This document shows positions 1 to 9,279 of a stretch of DNA of 23,461 nt, in pieces. The stretch is from positions 1 through 23,461 of the forward strand of contig PWNM01000155.1 of the NCBI GenBank assembly GCA_003557825.1, given 5' to 3'. Every line of letters begins with the position of its first letter. The first letter of the stretch is position 1. Source of the stretch: Candidatus Hydrogenedentota bacterium. GTDB lineage: Bacteria > Hydrogenedentota > Hydrogenedentia > Hydrogenedentales > SLHB01. Both the position numbers and the translations under genes were made by a program. Below the pieces are notes generated by a model. That model was given only the letters and a program-made list of their open reading frames with translations. It was not told the origin of the DNA and searched no databases.

Positions 1-42
1 CACCAGAGCCGTCAGGAAGGTGAGAAGATATGGATTTTTCAT
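1..42 (-). CDS. Start of a secreted protein, cut by the left window edge
   Basis: An ATG at 42 on the minus strand opens a frame that reads MKNPYLLTFLTALV up to the window edge. A lysine followed by a hydrophobic run is typical of a signal peptide start, so an exported protein is likely. Only 14 codons are visible and nothing can be said about function. It lies 170 bp downstream of the hybrid sensor gene on the same strand and could be co-transcribed with it or be its target. The start is a choice from the signal-peptide pattern; no strong ribosome binding site is visible. Confidence 0.45.
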   Translation of the reverse strand, partial: MKNPYLLTFLTALV

Positions 43-211
43 AGAACTCAATCTTACCCAAATTCATCCAGACCCTGTTAGCTCAATTCCGTCAATCACG
101 AGCACATTTCCACCATCCTTCGGAATCCGCGGCGGAAAAAGGGCTCTGGCCTCTCGCAATATACTTGGATCCCGTCATTGAAGGATCTTAAATAGGGCTC
201 TTTCCAGAATC

Positions 212-3200
212 TCAGGACTCTTTGCTCTCTTTTTGCACCGGACCCTTGTATTCCGAGGGAACAACCCCGAACTTCTTTCGGAAGACTTTGCTGAAGTAGC
301 TCAAATTATACATGCCCACCCTGCTGGCAGCATCCGAAACAGAGATGCCGCCTTGCGCCAACATACTCGCCGCCCGTTTCAATCGCATGTCTTGAATGAA
401 ATTGAGGGGAGTGAGGCCGACGATTGCCTTCAACTTACGTAAAAGGCTGGAATTGCTCATGCCCATCAGCCTGGAGAATTGGTTGATGTCAAAATCCTCC
501 TCAGTCATGTTCTCATCCACGATCCGGATGGCTTTCTGGAGGATGAGTTCATCGACGGGCGTAACCGTCACATCGGAAGGCTGGACCATCGACTTTTGCA
601 GAAACCTGACCCTGAGGTCGTGCCGGGTCTTCAGCAGGTTTTCAATCCTAACGATGAGATACTCGATATTCAGAGGCTTGGAAATGTAAGCGTCCGCCCC
701 AATTTTCAATCCCTTGATTCGATGTTCATCGGCGCTTTTCGCTGTCAGCAGAATGATGGGAATATGGGATGTCTCGGGATCGGTTTTTATTTTTTCACAG
801 AACTGGAAACCGCCCATCTCCGGCATCATGACATCGGATACGATCAAGTCCGGATTCTCCGCATGAGCCCGCTTGAACCCACTCACCCCGTTGTCCGCTT
901 CGATCACCCGATATTTTCCCTCCAGCTCGCGTGCGAGAACATGGCGGAAGTCCGCATTATCTTCGACAACCAACACCAGTGGTTGGTTTGCGGCCTTGGC
1001 CTTACTCGATTGTGGCGGGCTCTCGCGGGGCTTATCCTCCTCAATAGGATCGAGGGGAATGGTCACCGTGAAGCGAGATCCCCTGTGGCCCTCAAGCAGA
1101 GGACTTTCGACCGTGATACCCCCCCCGCACAGACGGACCAACTGGTTTACCAAAGCCAGCCCGATACCGCTGCCCACCTCCTCGTTCTTGTCTTTTATGC
1201 GGTAGAAGGGCGTGAAGATATTCTCCTGTTCGTGAACCGGGATGCCCACCCCTTCGTCTTCCACTTGCAGGACAAGTTGATTCCCCTCCGCCATCGGATC
1301 AATCCTTGCCTGAAAACCGATACGGCTGCCTTCCCCTGAATACTTCACGGCATTGGAAAGAAGGTTGCTGACAACCGTCCGCAGGACCTGCGGATCGAAA
1401 CTGCTGAGGCAAGGCTCATCCGGAAAGGACATCTCCAACCGCTGGCCCTTGCTTTTCCACATCGGTTCCAAATTGGACAGCTCATCCCGCAGGAAACTGA
1501 CGACTTCCCCACCTGAGGGATTGATCATCCACTTTCCCTTTTCGATTTTTCTGAACTGGAGTAATTGATCCACCATGCCCTGCATTTTTCGCGCGTTGCG
1601 TAGGATAATCTCCAAACTTTTGCGTTTATCGGTATCCTTCTCGTCGGAAAGCAAACGCTGGGCAGGAGCAAGAATGACGGCCAGTGGATTGCGCAATTCG
1701 TGGGAAATGTTCGTGAAAAAATCCAGTTTGAAATGATCCAAGGCCAAGGCCGCCTTGACCCGGACCCGGAACAAGGCATAACCCAAATAGGCGATCAGGA
1801 CCAGTAGGAAGCTAATGCCCAGAATAAAGCCCGGTTGTTTCCAGATAAGCGGCGTGACCGTGAACTCAGCGATGGCGGGCACGGGATCCTCATTGCCTAC
1901 CTTGTCACGGGCCTTCACTGCGAAGGTATAATTGCCCGGTTTGAGATCAGAAAGAACGGTCTGAAGATCAGAGGAATAGTCCGACCATGCCTGATCGTTC
2001 AGCCTCCACGAAAACATGATATCCCTGTCCGGCGTTTCGTCCCAATAGTCAACGCCTGCAAACTGGACAAGAATCTGGCTCCCCTCGGGAAATTTCGTTC
2101 CGGAAAGGGTAACAAAAGTCTCCGGCGGATCCCTGTCCGGCAGGTACCGGATCGTCTTGAAAACGTCGGTCGGCTCATCAATGGCTTCGCCTTCAAGAAA
2201 CCATGCGCGGGTGGAGAAGTTGATCCAAATCGCCCCGTCACTGCATTGAAAAAGTGTGGAATTTTCGCGTCTAAATGGCACATCGGCCAAGAAGTGCCAC
2301 GCACCCCAGCTCGATCCATCGTAATAATGGAAACCTCTCTCTGTGAGGGCGAAAAGAAAACCCCGCACCCTGTCCTCAAGTAGATGAATAACCGAGCGGT
2401 TGGTCAGGCCGTCCTCCGGTCCGTGTAATTTCCACTCAATGCCATCAAACTGGTAAACGCCGATTCCAAGGCAGGCCACCCAGAGATGGTTGTTCGAATC
2501 CACGAGCATATGGTCAATCCATTGGTGGTCGAAAATCCCGAGTTCCTTGGCAGTGATTTGCTCTGATGAGAAAGCCTTGGCGACAAAGCCCTCCCCCATG
2601 TAGAGACCATCCCCCCGGCGCTCGGCCATGGTCGCTGTCCTCGGAAGAAAGACGGGCGGAGGCAAGTGGGTCCCCGTATATTCCTCTCCCTTTCGTTCAA
2701 AAATAACACCACCGCCTTGTCTGGTGCCCAGAGAAACCATCGGTGTGCCGCATCCGAAAATGAAGAGTCCGTCAGTTGTCTCAAGAGCTGCCAAATGGCT
2801 GAACGTCTCGCCCGCCTCCGGGAAAACGGAACGATGCCATGCGCCGTTCAGGAAATAAGCCACCGCCGCACTTCCCTGATGCGACCCGGACGCCCAAACG
2901 GATCCATCACTGCCGGCAATAACCCGGTTCGGTGTATCGATGAGCCCGGAATGGCTGTCAAATTTCATCCATTCGTCGCTCTTCTCAAGGACAACCTTCC
3001 GGTCATATGAAAGGTACCAACGGTTACCCTCATTGTCCTCGCATTGGAAATTCAATCCAAAATAGGTTTTCCAGCGCTCATCAGAAAGATCAATCAGCTG
3101 CGGGTTGAGGTTGTATCCGCCCAGGAGCAACTTCTGCGAGGAAAGGATCCTCATGTAGACGGGAGAAGAAGGAATAGGATAATCTCGAATATCCAGCAGA

Positions 3201-4069
3201 GTGAGACGCTGGCCGTCGAAACTGCCCAACCTGCGTCTGACCGAAAAGAGAATATCCCCGGAGGCAGACTCTGCGACATGGACCACCTCTGACCAGAGCG
3301 ATGCTTGTTTCAAACCGGAGACAGCCGGTTTCTTTTCGAAATCGTCATATAAAAAGCAGTTGTCCTCCTCGTCAGGATCGATGACCCAGACCCGCCCCAA
3401 TGAGTCCTCGAACAACCGAGGTTCATAAACACTTCCACCGTGGCCCGCAAAACTCCGGATCAATTCCGGGACGACGGCATCCGCAACTTCGTCAAGGCGG
3501 TAAACGTGGACCTCGCGGGTGACGGAGTCGACCAACCAAAGATTGTTGTTGGAATCCACCAGCAGGGAGGACAAGCGGTTCAGGCCCAATGGGATCCTCG
3601 TGAGTTGAGCATCACTGTATTCAAACAGGCCACCCTCGGGATCGACCAGGAGGAACCGGTCGCCATCCAGCTCTGCAATCACGTTGCGGGCTGGTCCTCT
3701 GTATCGGATTCCGTCAAAAGTTTGCACCGAATTCCCGTCCCGGACAACAAGCCCGGTTTCCTTGATGATGAAAATCGTTCCTTCGGAGGAAATAAACAGA
3801 TCGATGGCATCATCCATAGAACTTTGCGGGATCGGATGCTCCGAAATCGTCCGCCCATTGTATTCAATCAATCCATCCGGTACAATAAACCAGAGAACAC
3901 CCTCCTTTCCCTCGTAACCGGACTTGATCTGGTAGTTGTCCAATGAGGTAAGTTCTTTCCACCGCCAGATCTCGGAAACACGAGGCCTTTCAGGCCGGTT
4001 TTCATACGGGCTCCCGCCCGCTGCTAAAACAATGGGGAGGAGTAAAAAGAATACAGGGTGATATCTCAT
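212..4069 (-). CDS. Hybrid two-component sensor/regulator (periplasmic propeller, histidine kinase, receiver, AraC HTH)
   Basis: This 1285-residue protein holds a complete two-component pathway in one chain. Residues 1-17 look like a signal peptide. Residues about 40-640 contain propeller-type repeats with motifs such as LLVDSNNNLWLV (169-180) and MLVDSNNHLWVA (521-532), as in the Reg_prop sensors of HTCS proteins. A Y_Y_Y-like domain follows (about 655-738), then a membrane helix (about 746-767). The kinase has the H-box FFTNISHELRNP with His790, an N-box near 903 and the G-box DEGVGIP near 938. The receiver has the phospho-acceptor Asp1079 in VSDVMMPE and Lys1131. The C-terminus (about 1175-1280) is an AraC-type double HTH. 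HTCS regulators usually sense oligosaccharides in the periplasm and activate nearby glycan-use genes; the ligand here is unknown. The start overlaps the stop of the upstream small gene by ATGA, so the two are probably co-translated. All key residues are present and it should be functional. Confidence 0.95.
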   Translation of the reverse strand: MRYHPVFFLLLPIVLAAGGSPYENRPERPRVSEIWRWKELTSLDNYQIKSGYEGKEGVLWFIVPDGLIEYNGRTISEHPIPQSSMDDAIDLFISSEGTIFIIKETGLVVRDGNSVQTFDGIRYRGPARNVIAELDGDRFLLVDPEGGLFEYSDAQLTRIPLGLNRLSSLLVDSNNNLWLVDSVTREVHVYRLDEVADAVVPELIRSFAGHGGSVYEPRLFEDSLGRVWVIDPDEEDNCFLYDDFEKKPAVSGLKQASLWSEVVHVAESASGDILFSVRRRLGSFDGQRLTLLDIRDYPIPSSPVYMRILSSQKLLLGGYNLNPQLIDLSDERWKTYFGLNFQCEDNEGNRWYLSYDRKVVLEKSDEWMKFDSHSGLIDTPNRVIAGSDGSVWASGSHQGSAAVAYFLNGAWHRSVFPEAGETFSHLAALETTDGLFIFGCGTPMVSLGTRQGGGVIFERKGEEYTGTHLPPPVFLPRTATMAERRGDGLYMGEGFVAKAFSSEQITAKELGIFDHQWIDHMLVDSNNHLWVACLGIGVYQFDGIEWKLHGPEDGLTNRSVIHLLEDRVRGFLFALTERGFHYYDGSSWGAWHFLADVPFRRENSTLFQCSDGAIWINFSTRAWFLEGEAIDEPTDVFKTIRYLPDRDPPETFVTLSGTKFPEGSQILVQFAGVDYWDETPDRDIMFSWRLNDQAWSDYSSDLQTVLSDLKPGNYTFAVKARDKVGNEDPVPAIAEFTVTPLIWKQPGFILGISFLLVLIAYLGYALFRVRVKAALALDHFKLDFFTNISHELRNPLAVILAPAQRLLSDEKDTDKRKSLEIILRNARKMQGMVDQLLQFRKIEKGKWMINPSGGEVVSFLRDELSNLEPMWKSKGQRLEMSFPDEPCLSSFDPQVLRTVVSNLLSNAVKYSGEGSRIGFQARIDPMAEGNQLVLQVEDEGVGIPVHEQENIFTPFYRIKDKNEEVGSGIGLALVNQLVRLCGGGITVESPLLEGHRGSRFTVTIPLDPIEEDKPRESPPQSSKAKAANQPLVLVVEDNADFRHVLARELEGKYRVIEADNGVSGFKRAHAENPDLIVSDVMMPEMGGFQFCEKIKTDPETSHIPIILLTAKSADEHRIKGLKIGADAYISKPLNIEYLIVRIENLLKTRHDLRVRFLQKSMVQPSDVTVTPVDELILQKAIRIVDENMTEEDFDINQFSRLMGMSNSSLLRKLKAIVGLTPLNFIQDMRLKRAASMLAQGGISVSDAASRVGMYNLSYFSKVFRKKFGVVPSEYKGPVQKESKES

Positions 4070-4443
4070 GATGTCTGAAATCGAAGCATCAAGCAGGAGG
4101 ACGTCCGTCGCCGCCTTTCTCCGCCCAGCTTTTTGAAGCCAAATAGATTCTCAGCGGATGGAAGGCCCATGAGGTGGCTGTCCTCCAATTGGCCGAAAAT
4201 CGTGCTGGGATCGGAGTCAAACCGCTCGCGATATTCCTTGAAATGTTGATCCTTCAACGTGTCTGGAGCAACGAAGTGCTTTGTTACAAAATCGGAATTG
4301 TAGGGCTTCATTAAGAGGCCCAATTTCTGTAGTTCGCCATCAATGACGACGGACCCGAGGCCTCTCATCGCCTCGCCGAGAAGGATCGAAGCCGCAAAGG
4401 TCGGCATTAGGCCGAGGAGCAAGAGCAATTTTCGTTGTTTCAT
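4066..4443 (-). CDS. Small secreted protein of unknown function, translationally coupled to the hybrid sensor
   Basis: The frame is open from 4503, but I choose the ATG at 4443. It gives a clean signal peptide (MKQRKLLLLLGLMPTFAAS) and has AGGGA about 9 bases upstream. The product is 125 residues. The part after the signal peptide, including GLPSAENLFGFKKLGG, matches no family I recognise. The last 20 residues are Arg- and Ser-rich (GGERRRRTSS) and look less like a folded domain, so the 3' end may have been changed by a frameshift or rearrangement. The stop overlaps the start of the sensor gene in ATGA, which suggests co-expression and possibly a role in the sensing complex. It could equally be a decayed gene kept because it carries the translation start region for the sensor. 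Confidence 0.5.
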   Translation of the reverse strand: MKQRKLLLLLGLMPTFAASILLGEAMRGLGSVVIDGELQKLGLLMKPYNSDFVTKHFVAPDTLKDQHFKEYRERFDSDPSTIFGQLEDSHLMGLPSAENLFGFKKLGGERRRRTSSCLMLRFQTS

Positions 4444-4579
4444 AAAAAATTCCCTGAGATTTGATTCAACCGATGAGGTTGGTCTAAAACGAACGGAGCT
4501 CAAACAACATCGTCGTTCTTACTCTGGAGTTATGTTGCTGCCTGGTGCAAGCCGATACGACTCACGACTTGGTCCTTAG

Positions 4580-4903
4580 GCGCAGACCGACTCGCTGGGC
4601 CGGGACACCTTGTTTTGGCATTTTTCGACGAGCAAGTGGACCCGCTCACCGGGAGGCGCCATTCGCAAAGGTGACTACAAGCTCATCGAGCACTTTGATG
4701 ACGGTAGCATCGAGCTATTCAATCTGGCCGAAGACCTCGGGGAGACCGTCAACCTGACAAGGCTCCGACCGGAAAGAGCCGACGAGCTGTTGACTGAATT
4801 GCGGGAATGGCGCGAATCCGTCGGGGCGGAATTGCCCACGCCCAACCCCGATTACGATCCTGTCCGCGAGCAAGAACTGGGATTGCACAGGTGGTTGCGT
4901 TGA
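4580..4903 (+). pseudogene. C-terminal fragment of a sulfatase
   Basis: The frame opens just after a stop at 4577 and reads LGRDTLFWHF, then RSPGGAIRKGDYKLIE (about residues 13-28), then IELFNLAEDLGET and PNPDYDP. This is the usual order at the C-terminal end of arylsulfatase-type (S1 family) proteins: the 'LFWH' segment, the 'GAIRxGDYKLIE' strand, 'LYNLxxDxxE' and a final 'P.PNPDYDP'. The whole N-terminal part is missing, including the C/S-x-P-x-R formylglycine motif and the metal site. A full sulfatase has about 450-550 residues and only about 107 are left here. The fragment has no credible start codon or ribosome binding site of its own. It is best read as the remnant of a polysaccharide sulfatase gene, cut off at about 4580 by an old deletion or rearrangement. 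Confidence 0.8.
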
Positions 4904-4945
4904 TATACAGGTGCCCACATCATTTGCGGCGGCAAGGCCGCTGCC

Positions 4946-4975
4946 GGCGGGGCGCGGGCGGAGCCGCGCCCCGCT
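4946..4975. terminator. Strong GC hairpin after the sulfatase fragment
   Basis: The arms at 4947-4957 and 4964-4974 pair perfectly over 11 bp around a 6-base loop (GCGGAG), with one extra G-U pair outside. No T-run follows on either strand, so this is at most a weak intrinsic terminator or an RNA-stability element. A second smaller hairpin (GCGGC/GCCGC) lies at 4926-4941. Confidence 0.4.
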
Positions 4976-5429
4976 CCATAGTGGATGCGTGAATTGGCAC
5001 CCAGTTGAGAAAAACGGGCTAGGCGAGACCGCTGTGGACCGGCTGCTGGCGTAGCCGGGTTGCTTTCAGCGCCCGGCCTGAGGCGGCAGGCGTGTCGCGG
5101 ATCGACAACATTCCCAGCGTCGCGGAAAGCGAGTGCTTTTCCCCAGCGGACCGCCATTCCGAGGTCGGGGTATCACTGCAAGGGCAGCCGAGGCACACCG
5201 CCTGCTCGGAATTATAATAGAGCCTGCCCCAAAAACCCCGAGTTGGAGCCGGAGCTGGCGGCGGCGGGGTCGGGGGGGTCGGCGTGCGGGAGTTCACCCA
5301 TGCCGCGCTTCGCTGTCGCGCGGCGTCCTCCTCCCCCGCGGCAGTTCGTCGGGGCTTTGCGGGAAGCCAGGACCCTTTATCCGCCGTGGATTCCGAAGAG
5401 AGGTGAAAATGTGCTAGTGATTGACCGAA

Positions 5430-5458
5430 TTGGGATAACAGGGTGTGGATGATATACG
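5430..5458 (+). promoter_or_regulatory. Candidate promoter for the TonB receptor gene
   Basis: TTGGGA (5430-5435) and TATACG (5453-5458) each match 4 of 6 consensus bases and are separated by 17 bases. This would leave a leader of about 170 bases before the ATG at 5638. The match is modest and other choices are possible. Confidence 0.25.
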
Positions 5459-5637
5459 TTACGGTTGGGACCTGTGAAAGATCCATATTTATCCCTTCCT
5501 AAAGGCTCTACTCCATGTTATGAAATGAACCGACCGATCATCTCTCCAAGATGAAGCGTTGCCTTGAAACCCCTGCCGAAAATTCGGTGCCACTATTTCC
5601 TTAACAACCGTAAAAACCACAAAAGGGAATCAAAACC

Positions 5638-8600
5638 ATGCAAAACCGAAAACTCCACAAACTGGCACTGGCAGCTACCGGCCTCCTGCTGCCGTTGCAC
5701 CTGGCCATGGCGCAGGCGGGACCTGCCGATGACCCCGAAGAAGTGTTCGAGCTGAACCCGTTCGAAGTCCGCGCCGATGATGTCATGGGCTATTACGCCT
5801 CCTCTTCCTTGGCTGGCACCCGTCTCGCCACATCGCTCCGCGACACGGCCTCATCGGTTCAGGTCATTACGCAGGAGTTCATGGAGGACATCGGGGCGAC
5901 CAACCTTGACACCCTCATGCAATACACCACCTCGACGGAGACCGCCGGTATCCAAGGGAACTTTGTCGGTTTTGATACCCCAGGCGGCGGTTCCCAGACG
6001 CAGTCGCTCTCAGCACGCGAAAATTTCGGGACCACTCAGCGGGTCCGCGGATTGGGAAATCCGGATAGAACGCGCGATTTCTTTAAGACATTCATACCCT
6101 TCGATTCCTACAATACAAACCGGATCGACATCAACCGTGGGGCCAATTCATTTCTCTTTGGCCTGGGCTCACCGGCCGGTCTCGTCAACGCCAACTTGAA
6201 GAAGGCTGTCTACCGGGACCTTTCGGAAATTTCCCTCCGTATCGGGGAAGGAGGGGAAGATTTGTCGTCCCGCTTGGAAGTGGATTTCAATCGTGTAATT
6301 GTCGACGACGTTCTCGCCGTGCGCGTCGCCGCGGTGTATGACGACAAACATTTCCGTCAACGTCCCACCTATATGACTGATCGGCGTGTTTACGGTACTG
6401 TTACCTACAATCCCTTCCGCAACACAACAATCCGTGCCCACTATGAAAACGTTAACATCCATGGAAGCCCGCCGGATACTCTCTTGCCACAGGAAAACCT
6501 GAGCATGTTCCTGAATCCGCCGGACGAAGAGTTTGCCAGACTTTCGGTGGACGTTGTCGATAATGTCCGCACGCACGGCAACGTGAGAGGACCGGTCGAA
6601 TTCCGTCAAGGAAATCGCCTGCGCAACTTGCATTCCCCGGCTCAGGCGTTTCACTTTATGTGGGAAGGGCAAGCCGAGGCATCCAATAATATGCCCTCGT
6701 ATGCCAGAGTCAACGGGGTCCGGGCCGGCCCTTTAAGGCAGCCCGACCCATCCCCCTACTGGAGACCGGACCTCACCCCGCCGCTCAGACCCGGTGTATT
6801 CTATCTCACGCACGGAAATCTTGAAGATTATAAACCATCCGGTTGGATTCAACAGGGCTTTTTGGATCTGGATACGTTCGACTTTTCTAAGTATAACATA
6901 GCGGGAGGAAACGACCGCATAAATCGTGATTTCGACAATTACAATATTTCCCTGCAGCAGACTTTGTTTGGAGGGAACGCAGGGTTCGAACTGGCCTACG
7001 ACCGGCAGGAATACGAATTCGACAATTATATTCTTTTCGCTGGTGGCGGGGAAAAATTCACGTTTGACATCAACGAAACCCTTCTGTTTCCGGACCCTGA
7101 CGGGGATGGGATGACGCCGGCGCCGAACCCGAACTATGGGCGGCCCATGATTATGACCCAGTCAAACTCCCCAATGGGAACGGAGAGTCAGGATGCTTAC
7201 CGTTTCACCGGCTACGTCCAACATGACTTTCGCGATCGCATGGACGGCTTTCTCGGCAGCCTCATCGGGCGACACCGACTGACAATGCTGTTTGACCAAA
7301 CGCAAACAGACATCAGGAGGGTGACAAGGACGTATGCGTCTTTTACACCGGAAGGCACGCCGACTGATTTAGCTACCACCGGTTTCGCGGCGACCGGATT
7401 TGACCGTACGATGTTTCAGACTATTTATGTGGGCCCGCAGCAATTGAATGCCTTCACGGATCCAAACTTTACTTTAGCCGATTTCGTCATTGAGCCAATG
7501 ACGACCAACCTTCCTCGTATGGAGCGCTCCGCGCCGGTTACTTATTGGAACACTGAAACCAGTTTTTGGGACGAGACCACAGTCTCCGCGCGCTGGGTGC
7601 CTGCTGCCGGACAGCTCCTGAGCGACGAAAGGGTCACATCCTACGCCTTCAACTCGCAAAGCCATTTGCTCAACGACCATCTTGTGATCAATCTAGGTTG
7701 GCGGGAAGATCAGGTTAAGCAAAAATTACGGGTGAACGACGCCCCGGTTCCCGAAGGAAGTGAGATACGGATCGTGGATCCCGAGGTCTGGAATCTGGAT
7801 GATACACCGACATCGGTTGTCAGAGAGCAAATATTCGGTTACGGCGTAGTCCTGCATCTGCCCCGCCAAATGTTCAATCTTCCCGACTGGTTTGACATGT
7901 CCCTTCACTACAGCGATACGGAAAATTTCGTGCCGGGGAGTGGCTTGCAGGATTTCCTCGGGAATCCCCTGCCGCCTGAGACGGGGAAAAGCAAGGAATA
8001 CGGTTTCACTCTATTCCTCTTCGAAAACAGGCTCGTCGCCCGGGTAAACTGGTTTGAGGGGGCCTTGGCGAATACCGGGAGCTACAGTCGCGAAATTAAT
8101 CAGACCATAAGGCCACTTCTCAACGCCTATGGCAGCATGCTTGGAGACATCGCGGAGTTCGATCCCGAAGGAAATCGTCAAATCGACCCGGAATTAGGAG
8201 AAACCGAACGCACGGACGAATTGTTGGGCCGGACCTACGATGCGCGGGATTTTCTCGCCGAACGGCTGGATCCAAGGATTTTTGACGTTTTTCGGTTTGA
8301 AGAGGGTGCTGACGGCAGCTTCTCGGCGACCGGGGCCGGCGCGAACACAACCGATTTGCATGACAACACCACGGATGGTCTGGAGATTGAGATCATCGCC
8401 AATCCCCGTCCCAATTGGCGCATTTCCTTGAACGTTGCCAAATACGAGACGGTGTTGAACAATGTCGCGCCTCGTTTCACGGACTTTGTCACTGACATTG
8501 CCGAGCCCCTTATTGAGAATTTTGGTGACTTGGGTTTTTCCAGTCCGACCCTCATGGATCCTGCCCTAACAATTGCCGAGAATTTGAGCGGGGCTCTAGC

Positions 8601-9033
8601 TGATTATTATATAGCGAAGGGTTCAGAAGGGCTTCGCGCTCAGGAGCAGCGCGAGTGGAGTGTGCGCCTGGTGACGAACTATCGGTTCACCGAAGGGCCG
8701 CTGCGGCGTTTCTCGATTGGCGGGGCCTTTCGTTGGGAGGATAAATACGCCTTGGGCTATCCTTCGACGGTCGATGAACGGGGCCTCGTTATTCCGGATA
8801 TCAACAATCCCTACATGAGCAGTGCCCAGCAAAACATCGACCTCTTTTTCGGTTACGGAAGGCCGATCTTCAACGGGGCGGTGGACTGGAGAGTCCGGCT
8901 GAATATCCGCAACGTGAACAACTGGAACAGTAACAAAACAAGCGTGGTCCGGGTCCAACCGGATGGATCAGCGGCCCGGGCACGCTTCGATCCTCCCCGG
9001 GAGATCTTCATCACCAACACCTTTAGTTTCTAA
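5638..9033 (+). CDS. TonB-dependent outer-membrane receptor (SusD-independent type)
   Basis: This 1131-residue protein begins with a signal peptide (residues 1-27, cleaved near AMAQA). The segment VFELNPFEVRADD (about 39-51) resembles the region just before the plug in Opitutia TonB receptors. The plug domain follows, with SVQVITQEFMEDIGA and, near residues 155-190, RIDINRGANSFLFGLGSPAGLVN, a classic plug ending. The rest (about 200-1131) has alternating aromatic and polar strands of a 22-strand barrel, ending in the terminal strand EIFITNTFSF with the C-terminal Phe expected for barrel assembly. The length is normal for this subgroup. It takes up a ligand across the outer membrane using TonB energy. 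No SusD-like gene lies next to it, as is usual in Verrucomicrobiota. The context (HTCS, symporter, glycosidase) makes a carbohydrate ligand likely, but the substrate cannot be read from the sequence. The start at 5638 is preceded by AAGGGA about 10 bases upstream. Confidence 0.93.
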   Translation: MQNRKLHKLALAATGLLLPLHLAMAQAGPADDPEEVFELNPFEVRADDVMGYYASSSLAGTRLATSLRDTASSVQVITQEFMEDIGATNLDTLMQYTTSTETAGIQGNFVGFDTPGGGSQTQSLSARENFGTTQRVRGLGNPDRTRDFFKTFIPFDSYNTNRIDINRGANSFLFGLGSPAGLVNANLKKAVYRDLSEISLRIGEGGEDLSSRLEVDFNRVIVDDVLAVRVAAVYDDKHFRQRPTYMTDRRVYGTVTYNPFRNTTIRAHYENVNIHGSPPDTLLPQENLSMFLNPPDEEFARLSVDVVDNVRTHGNVRGPVEFRQGNRLRNLHSPAQAFHFMWEGQAEASNNMPSYARVNGVRAGPLRQPDPSPYWRPDLTPPLRPGVFYLTHGNLEDYKPSGWIQQGFLDLDTFDFSKYNIAGGNDRINRDFDNYNISLQQTLFGGNAGFELAYDRQEYEFDNYILFAGGGEKFTFDINETLLFPDPDGDGMTPAPNPNYGRPMIMTQSNSPMGTESQDAYRFTGYVQHDFRDRMDGFLGSLIGRHRLTMLFDQTQTDIRRVTRTYASFTPEGTPTDLATTGFAATGFDRTMFQTIYVGPQQLNAFTDPNFTLADFVIEPMTTNLPRMERSAPVTYWNTETSFWDETTVSARWVPAAGQLLSDERVTSYAFNSQSHLLNDHLVINLGWREDQVKQKLRVNDAPVPEGSEIRIVDPEVWNLDDTPTSVVREQIFGYGVVLHLPRQMFNLPDWFDMSLHYSDTENFVPGSGLQDFLGNPLPPETGKSKEYGFTLFLFENRLVARVNWFEGALANTGSYSREINQTIRPLLNAYGSMLGDIAEFDPEGNRQIDPELGETERTDELLGRTYDARDFLAERLDPRIFDVFRFEEGADGSFSATGAGANTTDLHDNTTDGLEIEIIANPRPNWRISLNVAKYETVLNNVAPRFTDFVTDIAEPLIENFGDLGFSSPTLMDPALTIAENLSGALADYYIAKGSEGLRAQEQREWSVRLVTNYRFTEGPLRRFSIGGAFRWEDKYALGYPSTVDERGLVIPDINNPYMSSAQQNIDLFFGYGRPIFNGAVDWRVRLNIRNVNNWNSNKTSVVRVQPDGSAARARFDPPREIFITNTFSF

Positions 9034-9086
9034 CTAAAGACCCTCCTTCGGACAGCTAAGCTTTCGAGCAATGGGTCGCCATCAGT

Positions 9087-9109
9087 CCCGCGCCCTTCAT
9101 GGGCGCGGG
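9087..9109 (+). terminator. GC hairpin between the receptor and symporter genes
   Basis: CCCGCGCCC (9087-9095) and GGGCGCGGG (9101-9109) form a perfect 9-bp stem with a 5-base loop, 54 bp after the receptor stop. No T-run follows, so it could pause transcription or protect the 3' end of the receptor mRNA rather than terminate efficiently. The remaining 170 bp before the symporter shows no clear feature. Confidence 0.45.
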
Positions 9110-9279
9110 GCGTGTGAGGCGGCTGATGGGCTGCGTGGAAATTGTGCCGATCTACCCGAAGCCTCGTGTGAGCGCCCTGGGCAAAGGGCATACGCTCTAC
9201 CCGTTTCTGCCTTCACAATCTGAGATTAAAAGCCCTTCGAGGCGCCGAGGATTTTAAATTACAAGTAACATTTTTCGCA

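Larger units (their letters stand above)
4904..5637. other. 734-bp GC-rich non-coding region upstream of the TonB receptor gene
   Basis: I find no credible gene here on either strand. The open frames are GC-rich shadows without family resemblance. The left part (4926-4974) holds two strong hairpins. The part from about 4980 to 5400 is very rich in G and C (for example long G/C runs at 5245-5290 and a CGC-rich block at 5300-5345) and looks like a dispersed intergenic sequence or an eroded mobile element, but I cannot name it. From about 5400 the composition returns to normal, and this segment should hold the promoter and leader of the receptor gene. Confidence 0.5.

Noticed and set aside
479..1339. 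286-codon plus-strand frame opposite the hybrid sensor gene
   Set aside because: It lies wholly antisense to the conserved kinase and receiver regions and resembles no protein family. It is a coding shadow.
5019..5486. 155-codon minus-strand frame in the GC-rich region before the TonB receptor
   Set aside because: It consists of low-complexity Pro/Ala/Arg text without a signal peptide, domain or ribosome binding site. The frame probably exists because of the GC content.
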